Shown in pieces: positions 1 through 8,498 of a DNA stretch of 18,937 nt. The notes beneath the pieces are model-generated. The model was not told where the DNA came from. It was given only the letters and a program-made list of their open reading frames with translations, and did not search any database. Each line of letters opens with the position of its first letter. The stretch's first letter is position 1. The DNA comes from Acidobacteriota bacterium (GTDB taxonomy: Bacteria > Acidobacteriota > Blastocatellia > Pyrinomonadales > Pyrinomonadaceae), in assembly GCA_029777145.1 (NCBI GenBank), contig JAKOSS010000443.1:1-18937 (forward strand), read 5' to 3'. The position numbers and the translations under genes are program-made.

Positions 1-41
1 AGATCAAAGATCAAAGATCAAAGATCAAAGATCAAAGATCA
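1..41. repeat. Heptanucleotide tandem repeat, about 5.9 units
   Basis: The window opens inside a perfect tandem array of AGATCAA: five full units and a six-base partial unit, ending at base 41. The left end is cut by the window edge, so the full length is unknown. The array has no stop codon in the frame of the following gene, but it lies before that gene's likely start and is best read as an intergenic repeat. Other gaps in the window also carry 7-base-period repeats with different unit sequences. Confidence 0.9.
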
Positions 42-87
42 CGAACGGGTACACCACTTGGATTTGAAGATTCACGATTTGCGGGCC

Positions 88-1014
88 ATGTTCACGGGGA
101 TTCTTCGCAAGATATTCCTCGAAGACTGGACGATGAAACTCATCGCGCTTGTGATCACGCTGGCGCTGTGGTTTGGCGTCTCGGGACTTCGCGAGCCGAA
201 AACCGAGCGTCTCCGCAACGTCGCGCTCAATTTGCGCGTTTCGAACGACGTCGAGATCACAAACTCGCCGGTCAAGGAGATCGATATCGTCGTCACCGGC
301 GACGACCGCAAGATCTCGCAGATCAACAAGGAGAATCTGATCGTTTCGGTCGACCTGACTGACTCCGCGGCGGGCGATCGAAGCGTTCAGCTCACGCCCG
401 AGAACGTCAATATCGATCTTCCTACCGGAGTGAAGATCGTCGATCTTCAGCCGGACCGGATCGCCGTCAAACTCGAAAAGGTCGAGGAACGCGAGATCCC
501 CGTCAAGGTCGAGACCGAGGGCGCGGTGAGCGACAACTACGAGGTTTACCAGACGCTGGTCGTGCCCGCGAAGGTGCGCGTCCGCGCGCCGGAGAGCTAT
601 ATCAAGACGCTCGATCAGATCTCGACGGAAAAGATCGATCTGACGGGCAAAAGCGCCGATTTCACGACGCGCCAGGTATCGCTGGTCGTCTTGAGTCCGA
701 AAGTGAAACTGATCGATACGATCGTCGACGTCATTTTCAGGATCGGAGAAAAGCGGTCCGAACGGATGTTCATGGTTCCGGTCGGCGGTGACGACATCGC
801 CGGGACGGCAAAGATCGTGCTCTACGGTCCGCGATCTGCGCTTGATTCGCTGAACGCAGAGAGTATTCGGGTCGATGCGGTGAAATCGGAATCGGGCGAC
901 CCGAACCTGAGCGTTTCGCTACCGCCGGACGTCCAGGACCGGGTCGAGATCAGGGAGAAGAAATTCGTGAAACGACCGGGCGGGCAGGTTCCCGATAGAT
1001 TTGCGCCGCGATGA
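88..1014 (+). CDS. cdaR: YbbR/CdaR-like domain protein, single membrane anchor
   Basis: This 308-residue protein looks like the YbbR/CdaR family, membrane-anchored partners of the diadenylate cyclase CdaA, which makes c-di-AMP. In the family an N-terminal helix precedes extracytoplasmic YbbR beta domains. The N-terminus fits closely: a short basic and aromatic stretch (RKIFLEDWTMK), then a hydrophobic segment at about residues 16-31 (MKLIALVITLALWFGV). Three YbbR-like repeats follow, near residues 40-135, 136-232 and 233-305, with typical phrases such as PERIAVKLEKV-like and VRVRAPES. ATG 88 was chosen because it gives the usual family start. A TTG at 58 and an open frame to the window edge are also possible, and ATG 133 would remove the basic leader. 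No clear ribosome site supports any of them. A cdaA gene would be expected just upstream, outside the window. The stop lies 13 bases from the converging neighbour. Confidence 0.85.
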   Translation: MFTGILRKIFLEDWTMKLIALVITLALWFGVSGLREPKTERLRNVALNLRVSNDVEITNSPVKEIDIVVTGDDRKISQINKENLIVSVDLTDSAAGDRSVQLTPENVNIDLPTGVKIVDLQPDRIAVKLEKVEEREIPVKVETEGAVSDNYEVYQTLVVPAKVRVRAPESYIKTLDQISTEKIDLTGKSADFTTRQVSLVVLSPKVKLIDTIVDVIFRIGEKRSERMFMVPVGGDDIAGTAKIVLYGPRSALDSLNAESIRVDAVKSESGDPNLSVSLPPDVQDRVEIREKKFVKRPGGQVPDRFAPR

Positions 1015-1027
1015 TCCGGCAGAACCT

Positions 1028-1999
1028 CTAGAACGAGTATTCAACCATTTTGACGACTGACACCGGCTTGCCGTTGAGGGTTGCCGGCCTGAATCTGACG
1101 CCGCGGAGCGCGAGGATCGCTTCGCCGTCCAGTCCGTATCCCAGCGCCTTGACGACGATCGCTTGGGTTACGCGGCCGCTCGAATCGAAAAGAGCCAGTG
1201 CCCGCACTACTCCGGAAACGGAATTGCGAATGGCGATATTCGTCATTTCGGGCCGCGGTTGCGAGATGATTCTCACGGGCGTGATGTTCTCACCGTTCAG
1301 ACGTTCGTCGTCGCCGACGATCGTGTTTCCGCGTTCGAAATACTCCTTGAAAACGCGCAACCCTGAGATTCGCGCGTCGCGTTCGGCGCGCGCTTCGGGA
1401 CTGCATGCGGCGTTGCAATCTTCCAGCGTCGTGATCGCCTGATCGATCAGCTTGAGATGTTCGGCGGTCGGTTTTCCGCTCGGGACCTGCGTGCCGAACT
1501 TGGCAAGCAAGACCTCGGCCTTCAGAACATACGCCAGCGCGAGATCCTTCTCGAGTTCGGTGGCGCGGGTCGCGTCGACGAGTGCGCCGTCGAGATTCGA
1601 TTCCCAAAAGTTCATCGTTCCGCGCAGGAAATATGCGGAACTGTTGTTCGAATTGAGCTCGATCGCCTTCGTAAACGCCTCGCGCGCTTTGGTCAGCTCG
1701 CGCTCTGACAGCATGACGAAGCCGTAGTTTGATTGGATCGTCGAATCGGACGGAGCGAGCTTCGCGGCGTTTTCGAACATCTTCCGCGCCTCGCGCATGT
1801 CGTCGATCTTGAGGTAATTGAGTCCGAGGTAGTTCCAAACCGACGCATCCTGCTTTCCCGTTGTTTTCGCGAGCCTGTCGAGGATCGTCAATGAACTCGC
1901 GTAGCTGCCCTGACGGTACAGTTCGATCGCGCGCTCGAGTTCCGAAGTCTGAGCGAACATCGCAAGGGAAAGCAGCAGAATAAGGATCGCGGTTTTCAC
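1028..1999 (-). CDS. Secreted TPR protein with C-terminal TonB-like domain
   Basis: This 323-residue protein begins with GTG and a signal peptide (hydrophobic residues 3-16, likely cleavage near AQT). Four to five tetratricopeptide repeats follow at about residues 20-165; phrases such as YLGLNYLKIDDMREARKMF and EAFTKAIELNSNNS show the helix-turn-helix pattern. The last roughly 80 residues resemble the TonB C-terminal domain: a PRPEMTN start, VRALALFDSSGRVTQAIVVK, an ALRGVRFRPATLNGKPV core, and a final VEYSF. In Acidobacteria and Bacteroidetes, such TPR/TonB-C hybrids are probably periplasmic scaffold proteins, and no substrate can be named. Four cysteines or fewer are seen and no enzyme motif. 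No Shine-Dalgarno sequence precedes the GTG. It may be transcribed from its own promoter in the 264-base repeat-rich gap behind secA. Confidence 0.8.
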   Translation of the reverse strand: MKTAILILLLSLAMFAQTSELERAIELYRQGSYASSLTILDRLAKTTGKQDASVWNYLGLNYLKIDDMREARKMFENAAKLAPSDSTIQSNYGFVMLSERELTKAREAFTKAIELNSNNSSAYFLRGTMNFWESNLDGALVDATRATELEKDLALAYVLKAEVLLAKFGTQVPSGKPTAEHLKLIDQAITTLEDCNAACSPEARAERDARISGLRVFKEYFERGNTIVGDDERLNGENITPVRIISQPRPEMTNIAIRNSVSGVVRALALFDSSGRVTQAIVVKALGYGLDGEAILALRGVRFRPATLNGKPVSVVKMVEYSF

Positions 2000-2067
2000 T
2001 GAGCTAATTTTACATTTCCGACACTGTGGGATTCAATCTCAACCGGATGCGACGACTGGAGCGAGAA

Positions 2068-2216
2068 GACTGGAGCGCAAACGTCCCGTATGCACGAGCG
2101 CGAAGCGAGAGCGGACATAACGCGTTTGCGCTTCTTTCGCGCTTTTCGCGTATTTCGCGGTCCAAATTTCTCTTCGCGCTTCGCGCTTATGCAAGCGGGA
2201 CGCTTGCGCTCCAGTC
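2068..2216. repeat. Large imperfect inverted repeat, 40-bp arms
   Basis: The arm at 2068-2107 (starting GACTGGAGCGCAAACGTCCC) and the arm at 2177-2216 are reverse complements at 35 of 40 positions. The 69-base centre includes three contiguous units of a 9-base pattern, CGCTTCTTT, CGCGCTTTT and CGCGTATTT (2129-2155). The element fills most of the 264-base gap between the secA stop and the TPR gene start. Transcribed in either direction, it could fold into a long stem. No transposase or target-site duplication was seen. Confidence 0.85.
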
Positions 2217-2261
2217 AATCCGCAATCCGCAATCCGCAATCCGCAATCCCAAATCCCAAAT
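2216..2261. repeat. Heptanucleotide tandem repeat downstream of secA
   Basis: Four exact CAATCCG units (2216-2243) are followed by the variants CAATCCC, AAATCCC and a partial AAAT. The array ends two bases before the secA stop codon. It is the second of several intergenic 7-base-period arrays in this window. Confidence 0.85.
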
Positions 2262-2263
2262 GG

Positions 2264-5071
2264 CTAGATTCCCGCGCCGTGGCACTTCTTGAACTTCTTG
2301 CCCGAGCCGCAATAGCACGGATCGTTCGGTTTGACCTTCGGTTGCTCGCGCTTGAACGGCGTGTGACGCGCGGCCTCGGCGCCGGCGACGTCGGCCGTCG
2401 CCATCGCTCCGGTGAACGCCATTCCGGCTGCTTGACGCCGCGCCCGCTGACGCTCGAGACGCTCGAGACGCTCCATCTCCTCGCGTTCGTCCTTGACGAC
2501 GATCTCGAGATTGAACAGGGCCTTCGCCGTGTTCGTATCGATCCGGTCGAGCATGTCCTGAAACATGTCGAACGACTGCTTCTTGTATTCGACGAGCGGA
2601 TCCTTCTGACCGTATCCGACGAGCCCGATACCTTGCTTCAGGTGATCGATCGACAGCAGGTGATCTTTCCACTGCGTGTCGATGATGTTGAGCATGATGT
2701 AGCGCTCGTAAGCCCGCAACGATTCCGCACCGGCCAGTTTCTCCTTCTCCTCATAGTCGCCGATCGCCTTCGCCCAGATCGCGTCCTCGATCTGTCCGGG
2801 ATTCATCGACTTGTAATTGACGCCGGCATCGCGCGCCGGATCGACCGCGTAAATGCTCTCGATCTCCGCCGCGAAGGTCTCGACCTCCCAGTTTTTCGGA
2901 TCGATCTCCGGATTCAGGAAGCTGAACGTCAGATCGTGCAGAAGGTCGCGCGCGACGCCGGTTTCGCCGAGAAGATATTCGCGGTGTTCCGGTTCGAACA
3001 TCAGCTGCCGACGCAATCCGTAGATCGTTTCGCGCTGTTTGTTCATGACGTCGTCGTACTTGAGGACGTGTTTGCGCGTTTCGAAGTTGCGGGCTTCGAC
3101 GGCCTTCTGCGCGCGCTCGATCTGCCGCGAAACCGTCTTTGACTCGATCGCGACGCCCTTCTCCATCCCGAGCCATTCCATCATCGAACGGACCTTGTCG
3201 CCGGCGAAGATGCGCATCAGGTCGTCCTCGAGCGAAAGCACGAATCTCGATGATCCGGGGTCGCCCTGTCGTCCGGAACGTCCGCGCAGCTGGTTGTCGA
3301 TGCGCCGCGATTCGTGGCGCTCGGTACCGAGAATGTGCAGACCGCCGGCGGCGACGACCTCTTTATGTTCTTCCTCGACGACGCGCTTCGCCTTCGCGAG
3401 CTGCTCATCGAACTGCGCTTCGGTCGCCTCGTCCGGATTGATCTCCATCCGCTTCAGGTATTCGCGGGCGAGAAATTCCGGATTGCCGCCGAGCAGAATG
3501 TCGGTACCGCGTCCGGCCATGTTGGTCGCGATCGTGACCGCGCCTTTGCGTCCGGCCTGCGCGACGATCTCGGCTTCGCGCTCGTGGTACTTGGCGTTGA
3601 GAACGTTGTGCGGAACGCCGATCTTCTTGAGCTTGTCGGCGACCAGTTCCGAGTTTTCGACCGAAACCGTACCGACGAGGACCGGCTGGCCGTTCTGATG
3701 GAGTTCCTTGATCTCGTCGACGACCGCGTCCCATTTCTCGGCAAGCGTGCGGTAGATGACGTCGGAAGTGTCCTTGCGGACCATCGGACGGTTGGTCGGA
3801 ATGACTACCACGTCGAGCCCGTAAACCGTTCCGAATTCCTCGGCTTCGGTCTCGGCCGTACCCGTCATGCCGCCGAGTTTTTCGTACATGCGGAAGTAAT
3901 TCTGGAGCGTGATCGTCGCGAGCGTCTGGTTCTCGCGCTCGATCTTCACGCCTTCCTTCGCCTCGACCGCCTGATGCAGTCCGTCCGACCAGCGGCGTCC
4001 CTGCATGAGACGTCCGGTGAAGTCGTCGACGATGATCACCTCGCCTTCCTGAACGACGTAATGGTGATCGCGCTTGTAGAGCGTGTGCGCCTTTAGCGCC
4101 TGCTCGACGCAGTGCAGGATCTCCATGTTGCCCGGATCGTAAAGATTCGAAACGCCGAGAAGTTTCTCGGCCTTCGTCACGCCCTGTTCGGTCAACACGG
4201 CCGAATGGTTCTTTTCATCGAGCAGATAATCGCCGGTCGTGACCTTCGTTTCCTCGTCCTTGTGGCCGAGCTCGAGGTTCGGGATGATCTGGTTCGCGAC
4301 GTAGTATTTGTCGGTTGCTTCGTCGGACGCGCCGGAAATGATGAGCGGCGTCCGCGCTTCGTCGATGAGGATCGAGTCGACTTCGTCGATGATCGAGAAG
4401 TAGTGATCGCGCTGGACGAGCGATTCGACATCGAACTTCATGTTGTCGCGAAGATAATCGAAGCCGAACTCGTTGTTCGTTCCGTAGGTGATGTCGCACG
4501 CGTATGCGTCGCGACGCTCGACATCGTCCATGTCGTTCTGGATGCAGCCGACGGTCAGGCCGAGGAACTTGTGGATCCGGCCCATCCATTCGGCGTCGCG
4601 CGACGCCAGGTAATCGTTGACGGTGACGACGTGGACGCCGCGTCCGGTCAACGCGTTCAGGTACGAGGGCAAGGTCGCGACGAGCGTTTTGCCTTCACCC
4701 GTTCTCATCTCGGCGATGCGTCCTTGATGGAGCGCGATGCCGCCGATAAGCTGCACGTCGAAGTGGCGCATGCCGGTCACGCGGACCGATGCTTCGCGCA
4801 TCACGGCGAACGCTTCCGGAAGGATCTCGTGAAGTACTTCCTGTTCGCGTTTGCGGCGTTCTTCCTGATCACCGATGCCGTCGATCGCGGCGGCGATGCG
4901 GTCCTTGTATTCCTGCGTTTTTGCTTTCAGTTCATCGTCCGAAAGCGTCTGGATCGACGGTTCGAGATCGTTGATCTGGGCGACGATCGGTTTGATCTTC
5001 TTGAGAAAGATCGAGCTGCTGCTTCCGAAGATCTTTTTGACTAATTTATCTGCAAAACTATTGACTGCCAT
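2264..5071 (-). CDS. secA: Protein translocase subunit SecA
   Basis: SecA is the ATPase that drives unfolded preproteins through SecYEG at the inner membrane. The 935-residue product has the family order: helicase-like nucleotide-binding domain 1 with Walker A MRTGEGKT (residues 122-129) and the DEVD Walker B box (229-232), then the preprotein-binding insertion. Domain 2 carries [18 protein letters not shown] and the arginine-finger stretch [14 protein letters not shown]. The scaffold and wing helices follow ([19 protein letters not shown]). The end is the zinc-binding SecB/lipid-interacting tail [15 protein letters not shown] (ligands C919, C921, C930, H931). Length is close to the usual 850-950. 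ATG 5071 was preferred because it opens with the typical short leader [16 protein letters not shown]; the frame extends nine codons further without family support. The upstream gap holds tandem hairpins. No neighbour forms an obvious operon with it. Confidence 0.98.
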   Translation of the reverse strand: MAVNSFADKLVKKIFGSSSSIFLKKIKPIVAQINDLEPSIQTLSDDELKAKTQEYKDRIAAAIDGIGDQEERRKREQEVLHEILPEAFAVMREASVRVTGMRHFDVQLIGGIALHQGRIAEMRTGEGKTLVATLPSYLNALTGRGVHVVTVNDYLASRDAEWMGRIHKFLGLTVGCIQNDMDDVERRDAYACDITYGTNNEFGFDYLRDNMKFDVESLVQRDHYFSIIDEVDSILIDEARTPLIISGASDEATDKYYVANQIIPNLELGHKDEETKVTTGDYLLDEKNHSAVLTEQGVTKAEKLLGVSNLYDPGNMEILHCVEQALKAHTLYKRDHHYVVQEGEVIIVDDFTGRLMQGRRWSDGLHQAVEAKEGVKIERENQTLATITLQNYFRMYEKLGGMTGTAETEAEEFGTVYGLDVVVIPTNRPMVRKDTSDVIYRTLAEKWDAVVDEIKELHQNGQPVLVGTVSVENSELVADKLKKIGVPHNVLNAKYHEREAEIVAQAGRKGAVTIATNMAGRGTDILLGGNPEFLAREYLKRMEINPDEATEAQFDEQLAKAKRVVEEEHKEVVAAGGLHILGTERHESRRIDNQLRGRSGRQGDPGSSRFVLSLEDDLMRIFAGDKVRSMMEWLGMEKGVAIESKTVSRQIERAQKAVEARNFETRKHVLKYDDVMNKQRETIYGLRRQLMFEPEHREYLLGETGVARDLLHDLTFSFLNPEIDPKNWEVETFAAEIESIYAVDPARDAGVNYKSMNPGQIEDAIWAKAIGDYEEKEKLAGAESLRAYERYIMLNIIDTQWKDHLLSIDHLKQGIGLVGYGQKDPLVEYKKQSFDMFQDMLDRIDTNTAKALFNLEIVVKDEREEMERLERLERQRARRQAAGMAFTGAMATADVAGAEAARHTPFKREQPKVKPNDPCYCGSGKKFKKCHGAGI

Positions 5072-5115
5072 ATATTTAGAGTTCCGAGTCCGGAGCACCG
5101 AGTTCGGCGGTCCGG

Positions 5116-5171
5116 GTTCGGAGTTCCGCGTTTGCGCGGCTATGTTCGGAGTTCCGCGTTTACGCGGTTAT
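5116..5171. repeat. Two contiguous 28-bp hairpin repeats upstream of secA
   Basis: Units 5116-5143 and 5144-5171 abut exactly and match at 26 of 28 bases. Each contains GGAGTTCCGCG and a 5-bp stem with a four-base loop (CCGCG-TTTG-CGCGG at 5126-5139, CCGCG-TTTA-CGCGG at 5154-5167). Further degenerate GAGTTC/CCGG fragments lie at 5079-5115. The block sits 45-100 bases before the secA start, in its likely promoter and leader region. A related single copy lies at 14844-14870. Confidence 0.85.
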
Positions 5172-5268
5172 TCTTCTCCGATTTTGGTCAGCGATCCTGC
5201 TTTGACGCAGTTCTCCCTGACGCTTGTTTCATGCGTCGGCCGTTCGGCGCGCACGTTGGATTAAGCGA

Positions 5269-5946
5269 TTAGTTGGATTTCGGAAGTGCCTCGTCTATTG
5301 ACGCGCGGGGAAGCCGGGTGACGACTATCAGGTGGTTTGTCTGATGTGAGACTTCGGTGTTTAGAAATACCGGGCGGAGCGATGTGTTTTCGACCGCACG
5401 ACGCTGAATGATCTGATTGTAAAAGGCTGCCGTCGGTTCGAGATCGGCCGCGTTCCGGCTAAAAACCGTGCGGATACTGACTTCTGCTTTGTCGATCGAG
5501 ACCGTGACCCTGAACTTCTCGGCCATCGGCTCCGCGAACCACGGAATCGTGCGGTTGAGTTCGACAAGCGGTCGCGCAAAGCCGCCCCAAATTACGCCGT
5601 CATTACCGTTCGCCGGCTTAAAATGCAGCTGCGATTTCGGATCGTTGATGACTGAGTAATCGTACGAATAGGCGCCGTCCGGGAATTTGTCGCGATTTCC
5701 GTCTGTAAATTCAACCGCAAACTGCGCAATTTGCCAGCAAACGGCGGCATAGTCGGAGATTCCGGCCTCGTCGTCAGGCTTTTTGTCGAGATCGTCTTCG
5801 GCATCGAAATCGTAAGCGATCTCGAGTTTCTGCGTCAGCGCGGCGTGCGCCATCACGGACGGCGATCCGCCGACGAGGACCAAGCCGAGATAAACGCTCA
5901 GTGTCGTCAGGAACAGGATCGAGTTGTGTGCTTTACGATTCGACAT
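5269..5946 (-). CDS. Unrecognised exported protein
   Basis: I do not recognise this 225-residue protein. The N-terminus is a basic stretch (NRKAHNS) followed by a hydrophobic run at about residues 10-28 and an AHA motif near residue 35, so it is probably exported or anchored. The mature part is mixed and fairly acidic at first (AYDFDAEDDLDKKPDDE), has one cysteine (in VCWQIAQF), and ends with a beta-like IVVTRLP stretch. ATG 5946 was chosen over the TTG two codons upstream. No Shine-Dalgarno sequence precedes it, but a 20-codon reading frame with a very strong one overlaps its start, so translation could be coupled. The amber-interrupted gene ends 75 bases before this start on the same strand, so the two may be co-transcribed. 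The stop is about 200 bases from the secA start. Confidence 0.7.
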   Translation of the reverse strand: MSNRKAHNSILFLTTLSVYLGLVLVGGSPSVMAHAALTQKLEIAYDFDAEDDLDKKPDDEAGISDYAAVCWQIAQFAVEFTDGNRDKFPDGAYSYDYSVINDPKSQLHFKPANGNDGVIWGGFARPLVELNRTIPWFAEPMAEKFRVTVSIDKAEVSIRTVFSRNAADLEPTAAFYNQIIQRRAVENTSLRPVFLNTEVSHQTNHLIVVTRLPRASIDEALPKSN

Positions 5947-5995
5947 CAGCAAGCGTACTTAGACGCAGGAACAATAATAAAGGTTTCGGCGGCAT
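5933..5995 (-). CDS. Possible 20-residue leader peptide ORF
   Basis: On the minus strand GGAGGT (6001-6006) lies five bases before an ATG at 5995, the best ribosome site in this part of the window. The frame encodes 20 residues: MPPKPLLLFLRLS, then TLADVES. It stops with TAA at 5933, overlapping the 5946 start of the next gene by 14 bases in another frame. It may be a leader peptide giving translational coupling. Alternatively, a sequencing or natural frameshift may have split off the true N-terminus of the downstream exported protein. No homology is recognised. Confidence 0.4.
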   Translation of the reverse strand: MPPKPLLLFLRLSTLADVES

Positions 5996-6021
5996 GAGTC
6001 ACCTCCAAAATCGAGCGGCAC

Positions 6022-6345
6022 TCATTTCGCGTTCGACTGCGCGCCGTTCACGCGTTGCGCGGCGCTGTTGGGTTTCTTCGTCTCGGGCGTGTCCGGAGCG
6101 TTCAGTTTTCGCTCGATGAGCTTCGCGGCCGTTTCCGACGGAACGATGAACTGAATGACGATCTTTTTTCCGACTGCCGTGACTTTCGCGGTTTTCAGCA
6201 GCTCGAGATCGTCGATCTCGTCGAGAACTTCCTGTGCCTTCGCCGGATCCGTCTGCATTTCGGCGATCGCCTTTTCCTTCTTCTTCTTGAAGTCGCCGAT
6301 CGCGAGCGAAAGCAGCGTCGAGACCGACGACGCGCGCGTGTCCGA
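6022..6345 (-). pseudogene. C-terminal segment cut off by an in-frame amber codon
   Basis: Directly behind the TAG at 6346-6348, the same frame stays open for 107 more codons and ends with TGA at 6022. The segment looks like real protein: a charged helix (FKKKKEKAIAEMQ), an acidic helix (VLDEIDDLELLK), a beta-like KVTAVGKKIVIQFIVPSE, and a low-complexity Asn/Pro/Lys tail. An internal ATG at 6258 could start a 78-residue fragment, but no good ribosome site precedes it. It most likely belongs to the 338-residue protein before it; together they would give 446 positions. Real nonsense mutation, readthrough and sequence error cannot be told apart here. Confidence 0.65.
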
Positions 6346-7362
6346 CTACATCTCGGATTGAACGGTAGCGTTCACGCCGGTCGCATCCTGTACGACCTGC
6401 ATATCAAGATTTCGTCCGTTCAACAGCGCCAAATACTGCAGATAGCCGCTGTCGCTCACCGCGGCGACTGATGATTTCACGATCTCGATGATCCGTGCGT
6501 CGCCTTCCGATCTAGTGAACTTGAATGTCTTCTCGTCGATCCTGCCATCCTTCGTCAACGTGCCTTTCGCCTGAACATTGAACGGTGCGGTCAGTGACAT
6601 CCCGTTTCCGATGCTTTCCTTGACCTTTTCGGCGAGGTCTTTGAGCGGCCGTTTGTTGGTGGTGATCTCGGGGTTGTTCGGATCGAGATACTTCATCGCG
6701 TCGGCATCGGCGGTCGTGGTCGGATTCGGCGTCGGCTTTGGCGTGTTCGTGATCCGCGGACGCGACTTGTCCTTCGGATCGACCGTCGGGTTGTCGTTCA
6801 TATCGCCGAGCGGGTCGTCCGGGAGCTCAGAAACGATCCGTCCTTTCGGCTGCCGCGGCAGAACCTGCGGTTTGCTCAGCGGATTCTTCGACGCCGGGTT
6901 TGTCGGATTTGTGATCGTCGGATTGTTAGGAATGCCCGGAATCGTCGAAGTCGTTCCGTTGTCGATCGTTCCGAACCCGTTCGGATCGGCGGTCGGATCC
7001 TGTCCGAGTACCGATTCCGGATTCGCCAACGCGAAATAACCTTCGGGGTACGTCAGTTGGTCCGCGACGTTGATGAACGTCACTTCGTCGTCCGACGTGA
7101 GTTCGGTCGGCGTGTACGCTTCGTCAACCGATTTAGACGTCGTCGTCAGAACCGTGCCGCCGACGTAAACGGCGTCGATGACGGTGCAGACCTTCCCGAC
7201 GAGCGGGCTGTCGCAGCCCTTTCTGGTGAGCAAATTCGACTGTCCCACGACGAGGATGGCGAGGATGTTGAAGATCGTCGAGAACGCCACGATCTTGTAG
7301 ATCCGCGGCGAATAATCCCAGCTCTTCATCTCGTAGTTTGTGAATAATTCTTGTTCCTGCAT
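6346..7362 (-). CDS. Unrecognised membrane-anchored protein, ends at an amber codon
   Basis: This is a 338-residue protein of unknown function. A short cytoplasmic lead (MQEQELFTNYEMKSWDYSPR) precedes one transmembrane segment at about residues 23-40 (IVAFSTIFNILAILVVG). A Cys pair follows (C50 and C58, in GCDSPLVGKVCTV). The middle, residues 110-225, is a Pro/Asn/Thr-rich linker (IPGIPNNPTITNPTNP, TPKPTPNPTTT). A folded C-terminal part begins near residue 235 (LKDLAEKVKESIGNG). The reading stops at TAG just after VQSEM, yet the frame continues coding-like for 107 codons, so the protein is probably truncated or read through. No Shine-Dalgarno sequence is seen before ATG 7362. The gene is divergent from the helicase fragment, with a 179-base gap holding no other recognised feature. 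Confidence 0.7.
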   Translation of the reverse strand: MQEQELFTNYEMKSWDYSPRIYKIVAFSTIFNILAILVVGQSNLLTRKGCDSPLVGKVCTVIDAVYVGGTVLTTTSKSVDEAYTPTELTSDDEVTFINVADQLTYPEGYFALANPESVLGQDPTADPNGFGTIDNGTTSTIPGIPNNPTITNPTNPASKNPLSKPQVLPRQPKGRIVSELPDDPLGDMNDNPTVDPKDKSRPRITNTPKPTPNPTTTADADAMKYLDPNNPEITTNKRPLKDLAEKVKESIGNGMSLTAPFNVQAKGTLTKDGRIDEKTFKFTRSEGDARIIEIVKSSVAAVSDSGYLQYLALLNGRNLDMQVVQDATGVNATVQSEM

Positions 7363-7541
7363 AAACGTTGCAACAAATAATCAAAACCCAATCATTTTGC
7401 CGTAGTTCATAGATGCGCGGCGGCAAAATTTCGTTGCGAGCGCATTTTGCATCATAACATCAAGACAGCCTCAATCTGAAAACGAAATCTGCGGCGAAAC
7501 AGTTTTGCAATGAACTCCGAATTGCGTCTAAGATTCTTCCG

Positions 7542-8420
7542 ATGCCGCGATCGAAAAATGACAAATCGGGACGCCGCCGGGGCCGCAACGACTCTCGTTC
7601 GAACGGCCGCCGTTTCTCTGAACGCGACAATAAACGCAGACTTGCGGACGAAAGTTCCGCGTTGCGCGAGGTTGCCCAGACTCCCGAGCAGATCAAGGCG
7701 GTCGAACGGCTTTTGTCCGGCATCGGAACGCCCGAACCGGCGCCCTTCAAGCCGGATGATTTTCAGATCGAGGCACTCGCTGCGATCGAGCATGAAGACG
7801 TTCTCGTGACCGCGCCCACCGGCAGCGGCAAGACGTGGATCGCCCGTGAGGAGATCCGCCGGCTGCTCGCCAAAGGCCAGCGCGCGTGGTATACGACGCC
7901 GCTCAAGGCCCTGACGAATTCGAAATACATCGAGTTCTCGGAGGAGTTCGGCGCCGAGAACGTCGGGATCCTCACCGGTGATCGAAAGGAGAACTGGGAC
8001 GCGCCGCTGATCGTCGGAACGACCGAGATCTATCGCAATCAGTTATTCGACGCGCTTCGCGGCGGCGGTCAGGTCCGCACCGATTTCGTCATCCTCGACG
8101 AGGCGCATTATCTCGGCGACGAAGATCGCGGACACGTTTGGGAAGAGGCGATTATCCTCAGCCCGCCGCGCATCCGGCTGCTTTTGCTCTCGGCGACGAT
8201 CGGCAACGCCCGCGAGTTCGCCTCTTGGATCGGTGATGTCCGCGGCACGAACGTCCGCGTCATCGACCGCGCCGGATCGCGTCCCGTCGAACTCCGCGCC
8301 GCCTTCATTTCACCCGCTCTCCAACTGTTTCCGCTGCTGAACGATAGCGGAAAGTTCAATCGCGACCTCGAGCGTTTCGCGCAACGCGAGGAACGCTTCG
8401 ACCGTCGGTTCCGTCGATAA
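7542..8420 (+). CDS. Truncated Ski2-like DEAD/DEAH-box helicase (N-terminal half)
   Basis: The 292-residue product is the front half of a superfamily 2 helicase of the Ski2-like type. After a basic, Ser/Arg-rich tail (residues 1-40) come a Q-motif-like FKPDDFQIEAL, motif I APTGSGKT, motif Ia TTPLKALTNSK, GTTEIYRNQL, motif II DEAH, and motif III SAT. The RecA-like domain 1 is therefore complete. The protein stops with TAA soon after, at a charged tail (RFAQREERFDRRFRR). Domain 2 with motifs IV-VI is missing, as is any accessory domain; full-length relatives are roughly twice this size or more. No continuation was found in other frames before 8499. Without domain 2 it should not work as a helicase alone, so it is probably a decaying remnant or a recombination product. 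The giant secreted protein gene begins 78 bases downstream. Confidence 0.75.
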   Translation: MPRSKNDKSGRRRGRNDSRSNGRRFSERDNKRRLADESSALREVAQTPEQIKAVERLLSGIGTPEPAPFKPDDFQIEALAAIEHEDVLVTAPTGSGKTWIAREEIRRLLAKGQRAWYTTPLKALTNSKYIEFSEEFGAENVGILTGDRKENWDAPLIVGTTEIYRNQLFDALRGGGQVRTDFVILDEAHYLGDEDRGHVWEEAIILSPPRIRLLLLSATIGNAREFASWIGDVRGTNVRVIDRAGSRPVELRAAFISPALQLFPLLNDSGKFNRDLERFAQREERFDRRFRR

Positions 8421-8498
8421 ACCTCTGAAAACGTCTTTTCCAGCCTGATCAACGCACTGTTTTCATGTCCGTTCCCGCGAATTGAAAGGAGATCCGAT

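Noticed and set aside
1..57. Extending the YbbR-like gene through the heptamer array to the window edge
   Set aside because: The frame is open, but the encoded peptide is pure repeat. Family members start just before the transmembrane helix, as ATG 88 does.
2090..5044. Long plus-strand open frames opposite secA (350, 260 and 310 codons)
   Set aside because: They lie antisense to a certain secA gene, have Arg/Asp/Val-rich shadow composition and no recognisable domain. Codon bias of the GC-rich real gene explains them.
6346..6348. Pyrrolysine insertion at the amber codon
   Set aside because: No Pyl-type methyltransferase or Pyl machinery gene is in the window, and TAG is also used as a normal terminator here (arsS, SRPBCC, secA). 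A mutation or error is simpler.
8418..8498. Readthrough joining the helicase fragment to the giant protein in the same frame
   Set aside because: The 26 intervening codons do not resemble helicase sequence, and the giant gene has its own ribosome site and signal peptide. The shared frame is a one-in-three coincidence.
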